From Nipponacmea schrenckii (Eukaryota; Mollusca; Gastropoda; Lottiidae), in the NCBI GenBank assembly GCA_030562195.1, contig JAUJPP010000005.1:23795106-23859105 (forward strand): a stretch of DNA of 64,000 bases. The letters run 5' to 3'. This document shows positions 59,601 to 64,000 of the stretch, piece by piece. Position numbers and translations under genes: made by a program. How positions within the stretch are numbered: position 1 is the stretch's first letter; each line of letters starts with the position of its first letter. A model generated the notes under the pieces. It had not been told where the DNA came from. It ran no database searches and saw only the letters and a list, made by a program, of their open reading frames with translations.

Positions 59601-61485
59601 TGGTGTAGAGGTAAAGGACAAAATCATCGATCTGTTTTATTCTACAGACGATTGCTGTTTTAGCTTTTAATATTAATCTTTTAAATGACTAATCCATTCA
59701 ATATTTACACGAACTTAAGTAGGCAGTTAGGAATTTCTGAAATTCAACATACGCGTAATCACTCCAATACAGACAAGAGACTTTCATATTCACATCAACG
59801 TATCATGCATATTAAGAGAATTATAATGAAATGAATGGAGTTTAACGTCCTATTCTTCTGCACCTTATGAGCTAAAGAAGACGGACATCGCCAGTCCCTT
59901 CGACCTGCATCACTGACAAGGGAAAACGGAGCTGAAAAACCATAAAAGTTCATCTCGACCGTCAAACCCTGGACCCTCCAGCAATTTAATCAGGAATGTT
60001 ACGCCTGCTTATAATCATCTTCAACTTTGCTAATGGCTACCGTGTCCAAACCCATTCTTTATAGGCCTACATCGTCGAGTGTTGCCATTGTCCGATTGCA
60101 GCAGATGTACGGTTGTTGTTGTGCTCACGCGTCCTATATTGTTTTTTTCTTTAAGAAATAACGAAGTGTTATTTAAATTAACTTCGAGGTTATTTTTCCA
60201 ATAAGCATTCAGGTTTTCATTATTCGCAAGTAATTGGTTGGTCCCCATTACTACTTTACAGAATAGGGAGAATAATCAATGATTGACCACTGGACGTCTT
60301 AATACTGAATTAACCAGTTTAAATTGTGAGGAAGCTGGAGCAATATTTGTATTAGAAGTAGAGGAAATCAGGTTATCAAGAATCAATGACTACATATTTT
60401 ACATGTTATTCTTGCTTAATTAACTAGCCAGATCTAATATTGTGCTACTAAAGACAATTTCAACTCAATTACCATATAACACTCGATCCAATATCTCTGA
60501 TAACCCATGTTGGTTAATTAAGAGATAATAACAAACACTTTTAAGGGAATTGCTCTTCTGAATTCACAAATATAACACAATTCATGCTTTCCATATTATT
60601 TTAAGGGATTCAGGTTGCTTTTTGACACAAGGTTAAATCCAATGATGCCCATATACTCATATTGACCATTCTTGAGACCTAAATTTTATGTTTATGCTAA
60701 GACGCAGTATCTCAAGGGGGTTAATCCGAGAGAAAGGGTTTTAAATATCATAGAAATCAAAAAAAAAAACAAGGTTTTGAAGTCATATGCTGGATTTTTT
60801 TTATTCAATAAACAATGAAATAAGGGGCGTAACTCGTCCTATCAAGAATTTGTCAGTTCATCAACCAGTGAGATAGAGTTCTTTTTTTGTCAGACAAAAA
60901 TATATAAAAAGAAAAAAAATTCATTGATGATACGGCCAATTCCCGATATGGTTCAGAAGAACAATGATTAACGCCTAGTTCATTCTAAAATATCTTCAAC
61001 TAAGAAGTACTTTTAATTGCTCTGCACGTCTTTTGTATATAATGGGTCTCGAAAAATGAGTCGTAATTTGACTTTTATTCTGAGATTATAGTATGATGGA
61101 TCAAACGAATGTCGACAACGTGTGGTCTATTGTATATATATTTTTTTCTGGTAAAGGGTGCAACTCATATACAAACGTGGTCGTTTTAGTCGATTTTACA
61201 GAAAATAAAAAGAGGTTAAGAGTGCATCCTGATATAAAAAACCACATTGATAAGGATTAAAAGTCTACTCTGAGAAATTCAATATTTTGAAGGAATATTA
61301 TTTTGATATATCACCGAAACCAGGGTACATCAGTAGCGATAATTATTGACTAATTGATAACTCCAAAACTTAAATAGTTTTCCCTTCTTTTATTTTTTTT
61401 TTTTTTTTTTTTTTTTGCGTTTTAAAATTACAAATACCATGATAAGGAAAGTTTGAATGGGATGAACTATATATCATGTAAATTT
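56623..61485. other. Long stretch without a supported gene
   Basis: No exon recognised. 59834-59960 is GC-richer (taacgtcctattcttctgc, gaagacggacatcgccagtc) and resembles a dispersed molluscan repeat, but I cannot define it. A T27 run lies at 61388-61414. Frames at 57095-57331, 57529-57744 and 60030-60248 have no recognised domain. Confidence 0.4.
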
Positions 61486-61489
61486 CAAT

Positions 61490-62415
61490 AAATTAGTCAG
61501 GTGAGCCTCAATTAACGTACAATAATCAGATAAGCCTCAATAAAACGAACGATAGATCAGGTAAGCCTCAATAAAACGAACGATAGATCAGGTAAGTCTC
61601 AGCTGGGCGAACAATGATAGACCAGGTAAGCCTAAATAGGACGAACAATTATAGGTCAGTTAAGCCTCAATAGGACGAACAATAATAGATCAGGTAAGCC
61701 TCAATTGGACGAAAAATAGATCAAGTAGGTCTCAATAGGACAAAAATTGGAAAGTCTCAATAGGTCGAACAATAATAGATCAGGAAAGCCTCTATAGGAC
61801 AAACAATACGGATCAGGAAACTTTTATAGGACGAACGATCAATAGATCAGGTAAGTCTCAATAGAACAATAATAGATCAGGTATGTCTCAAAGGAAATAG
61901 CAATAAATCAGGTAACCTCGATAGGACAAACAAGCTATAGATTAAGTAAGCCTCAATAGGACGAACAATAATAGATCAGGTAAGCCTCAGTTGGACGAAC
62001 AATAGATTAGGTAAGTCTCAAGAGGACGAACGATAGATTACGTAGGGCTCAATAGCACGAACAATAAGTCTCAATAAAATAAACAATAGATCAATTAAAC
62101 CTCAATAAAACGAACAGTAGATCAAATAAGTTGCAATAAGAATGAATAATAGATTGTGTAAGCTAAAAAAACGAATAGTAGATTGTGTTAGCTCCAATAG
62201 AACGATCAAAAATAGATCAGGTAGGCTTCAATAAAGCGAACACTAGATCGTGATAGTTTCAATAGAACGAACAAAAAATAGATCAGGTAACTTCAATAAA
62301 ACGAGCAATAGATCAGAAAGTATCAATAGAATGAGCAATAGACCAGGTAAGTTTCTAGAGAACATACAATAGTCAGGTATGACTCAAAAGACGAATTATG
62401 GATCAGCTAAGCCTG
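61490..62415. repeat. Minisatellite, ~32 bp units with a 5' splice-site-like core
   Basis: About 28-30 degenerate units of the form gatcaggtaagcctcaatag plus gacgaacaataata, 29-38 bp each. The left and central units are cleaner; the right-hand part is eroded. Exact CAGGTAAG occurs at least seven times (61558, 61589, 61623, 61690, 61848, 61976 and 62342), three of them CAGGTAAGT. One-base variants occur in most other units. No open frame runs through it. Confidence 0.92.
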
Positions 62416-62535
62416 TTAACTCAGGTAGATAAGGTAATCACCCTGAAATAAGCAAAAGTAATAAATAAGAAACTGTCTTGAATCAATTGAAAACGACTAT
62501 GGTTAAACGATGTGTAAGTTTCATATACATGTATA

Positions 62536-62838
62536 TTAATGGAGAATGCTGACGATCGTGGTGTTCTCATTAAGACTAAGATCTATTTCGAAAGAGTGGC
62601 CAGATGGACATTTTGGATCATCAGTAAGTTGTCGAGCAAACATGCGCGAGTGGAGTTCGCTCATACTGTTTTTAATTCTACAATGGGTTATTTCTGATGC
62701 TCGGTCACCATGATAAAATAGCTGGGGATCCGAATTGTCTTTAATTTTTATCTGATGTTTTAATGAGTGAACGGATGGAGCTCCTTTGATTTTCTCAGGG
62801 AGTTTATTCCAATCACGAGTCGTGGAGGGAAGAAAGGA
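62536..62838 (-). pseudogene. C-terminal fragment of a LINE ORF2
   Basis: On the minus strand an ATG-less open stretch of about 100 codons reads FLPSTTRDWNKLPEKIKGAP, then LFYHGDRASEITHCRIKNSM, then LHSRMFARQLTDDPKCP and SGHSFEIDL. The order TRDWN.LP, then (F/Y)..G.R.S.I.H.R...SM..L...MF.R.L.DDP.CP.GH is typical of the region after the reverse transcriptase in one group of metazoan non-LTR elements, where it leads to a C-terminal zinc knuckle. The knuckle itself (expected HFLLHCP) is lost, and a stop lies just upstream of the open part. It is a different lineage from the elements at 1772-6430 and 55560-56622. Confidence 0.75.
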
Positions 62839-64000
62839 TTATCGGAAAAGTATTTGATGGCAAAAACGTGGTCGTAGTTCACTGGGGTTACGGGTGTTTT
62901 GGGTATAAATGGAGCCAGTTGAGCGAGAAACTAATATATTAAGCAGGAATACTAGTAAGTAGAAAATTAAAAAATCGTAATCAAAACGAGAACAGAACGG
63001 AATAAATGTGTTTCATAGATTTGTTGTTGATAATAGTTTTATAAATATTATTGAACAGTAGAAATAAATTACATTGTATCTTGTGATATATTCCTTTAAT
63101 AAACAGACTATTGACTGATATGTTTTAATTAATCTTTTCTAGAAAATCAATTATACCACTGGATTAATAGAGGAATACAATTTTAGATTTCAAATATTTA
63201 TAAAAAGGTTTGTAAAACTGTAAAAGACTGGAAGGTTAAGGGTAATAAAATTAAGCGAGAACCTTAGTATGATCTGTTCTTGTTTACCAATAAACACCAC
63301 AGAATATACCACAGAAGCTTGATTACTTAAGAAGATACGAAACCTGTGGTATATTTCATATTAATATTTTGCTGGTAGAAATATATCTAACCCATTTAAC
63401 TGTATATTGCCTATATATGCGACATTCTATATGTATATTCAGACGAACTTTGCGCCAAAGAACGTTCAATCCAAAACAAGAGCTTAACCACCGAACAATA
63501 GGAAACGTTATCAAACAACATTACAACAATGTAGGCTTTCTTGATATTTATTGGTTCCGAATTATAGCGTTTCAGGAAAACCTTGAATTATTCAACTACA
63601 ATATGACGTATATTTAATCATTTCCATCCGTTTGAGACAAACACAAAATTCACTATATATGCATGTAATAATTATTGTTTTGTTTGAATAATTTGATATT
63701 AAGTATTTCCTGTTACATAATATGTGATCTGTGTGCAATGATTCGAGAAATGACAATTATAACAGACAGGCGAGTCATTATTCTGTCACATCCTGGAATG
63801 GTTATTATCGAATCAAACAATCCGCATAGGAAGCTCTTTCTGTCTGACTAATAGTAGTCGGATGGATAAAGAAATATTCACACCTTGATGTGTTTTAATT
63901 AATCATCTTAGTGTTTGAACATGTGAATAATTCAAATGCAATGTGAAGATAGACAAAGGTAAAAAAAAGATATTCCAGATTTATGTTATTTAAACAATAT
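62839..64000. other. Gene-free right edge
   Basis: 62839-62930 (minus strand) may extend the LINE fragment in another frame. Beyond it I see nothing supported; the 82-residue frame at 63369-63617 has no recognised domain. Confidence 0.4.

Noticed and set aside
61490..62415. CRISPR-like repeat-spacer array
   Set aside because: Units are degenerate throughout with no constant repeat and variable spacer.

Overview
The window looks like non-coding, repeat-rich DNA from an invertebrate animal, most likely a mollusc. It is AT-rich, has almost no long open reading frames outside transposons, and carries several repeat classes typical of molluscan genomes: pearl/BIV160-like elements built from ~150-160 bp tandem repeats plus an ACGG microsatellite, a tRNA-derived SINE with an (AAAG)n tail, LINEs ending in short trinucleotide tails, and many MITE-like DNA elements. 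No operons, bacterial genes, viral genes or CRISPR arrays are visible. The taxon is an inference from repeat content, not from a marker gene.

Layout. 1-1440 is a minisatellite of 42-45 bp units, arranged further in as an ~88 bp two-unit higher-order repeat. 1772-6430 is a nearly complete non-LTR retrotransposon on the minus strand (ORF1, then ORF2 with endonuclease, reverse transcriptase and a C-terminal zinc knuckle), damaged by what looks like one frameshift. 7440-9994 is a nested pile: a large dispersed repeat (called family C here) holding a pearl-like array, a SINE inserted into C, and a TTAA-flanked MITE. 12343-12995, 21545-21635 and 48118-48548 are three copies of a second element (family D). 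15571-16331 is a non-autonomous hAT element with an 8 bp target duplication. 17560-23070 holds another pearl array, a 161 bp triplication and a second C copy. 28955-29505 is a SINE abutting a pearl array, and 36598-37515 a further pearl array. 38225-38740 is a C copy without the array. 48574-50375 looks like a foldback-type element bounded by inverted arrays of a 30 bp repeat. A 316 bp piece of it recurs at 51573-51888 between 195 bp direct repeats. 53550-54503 is a second TTAA-flanked MITE. 55560-56622 (plus) and 62536-62838 (minus) are decayed fragments of two other LINEs. 61490-62415 is a minisatellite whose units carry a near-consensus 5' splice site.

Host genes. The only host coding sequence I recognise is one internal exon at 30720-30860 (plus strand), with good splice sites and encoding the EGLLGGAAY signature of CLN3/battenin. 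I could not find its neighbouring exons. A possible terminal exon at 27184-27259 is not recognised. The rest of the window reads as introns or intergenic DNA. No new biological system is evident. The most unusual items are the templated 316 bp insertion, the inverted 30 bp arrays, the array-less C copy and the splice-donor minisatellite.
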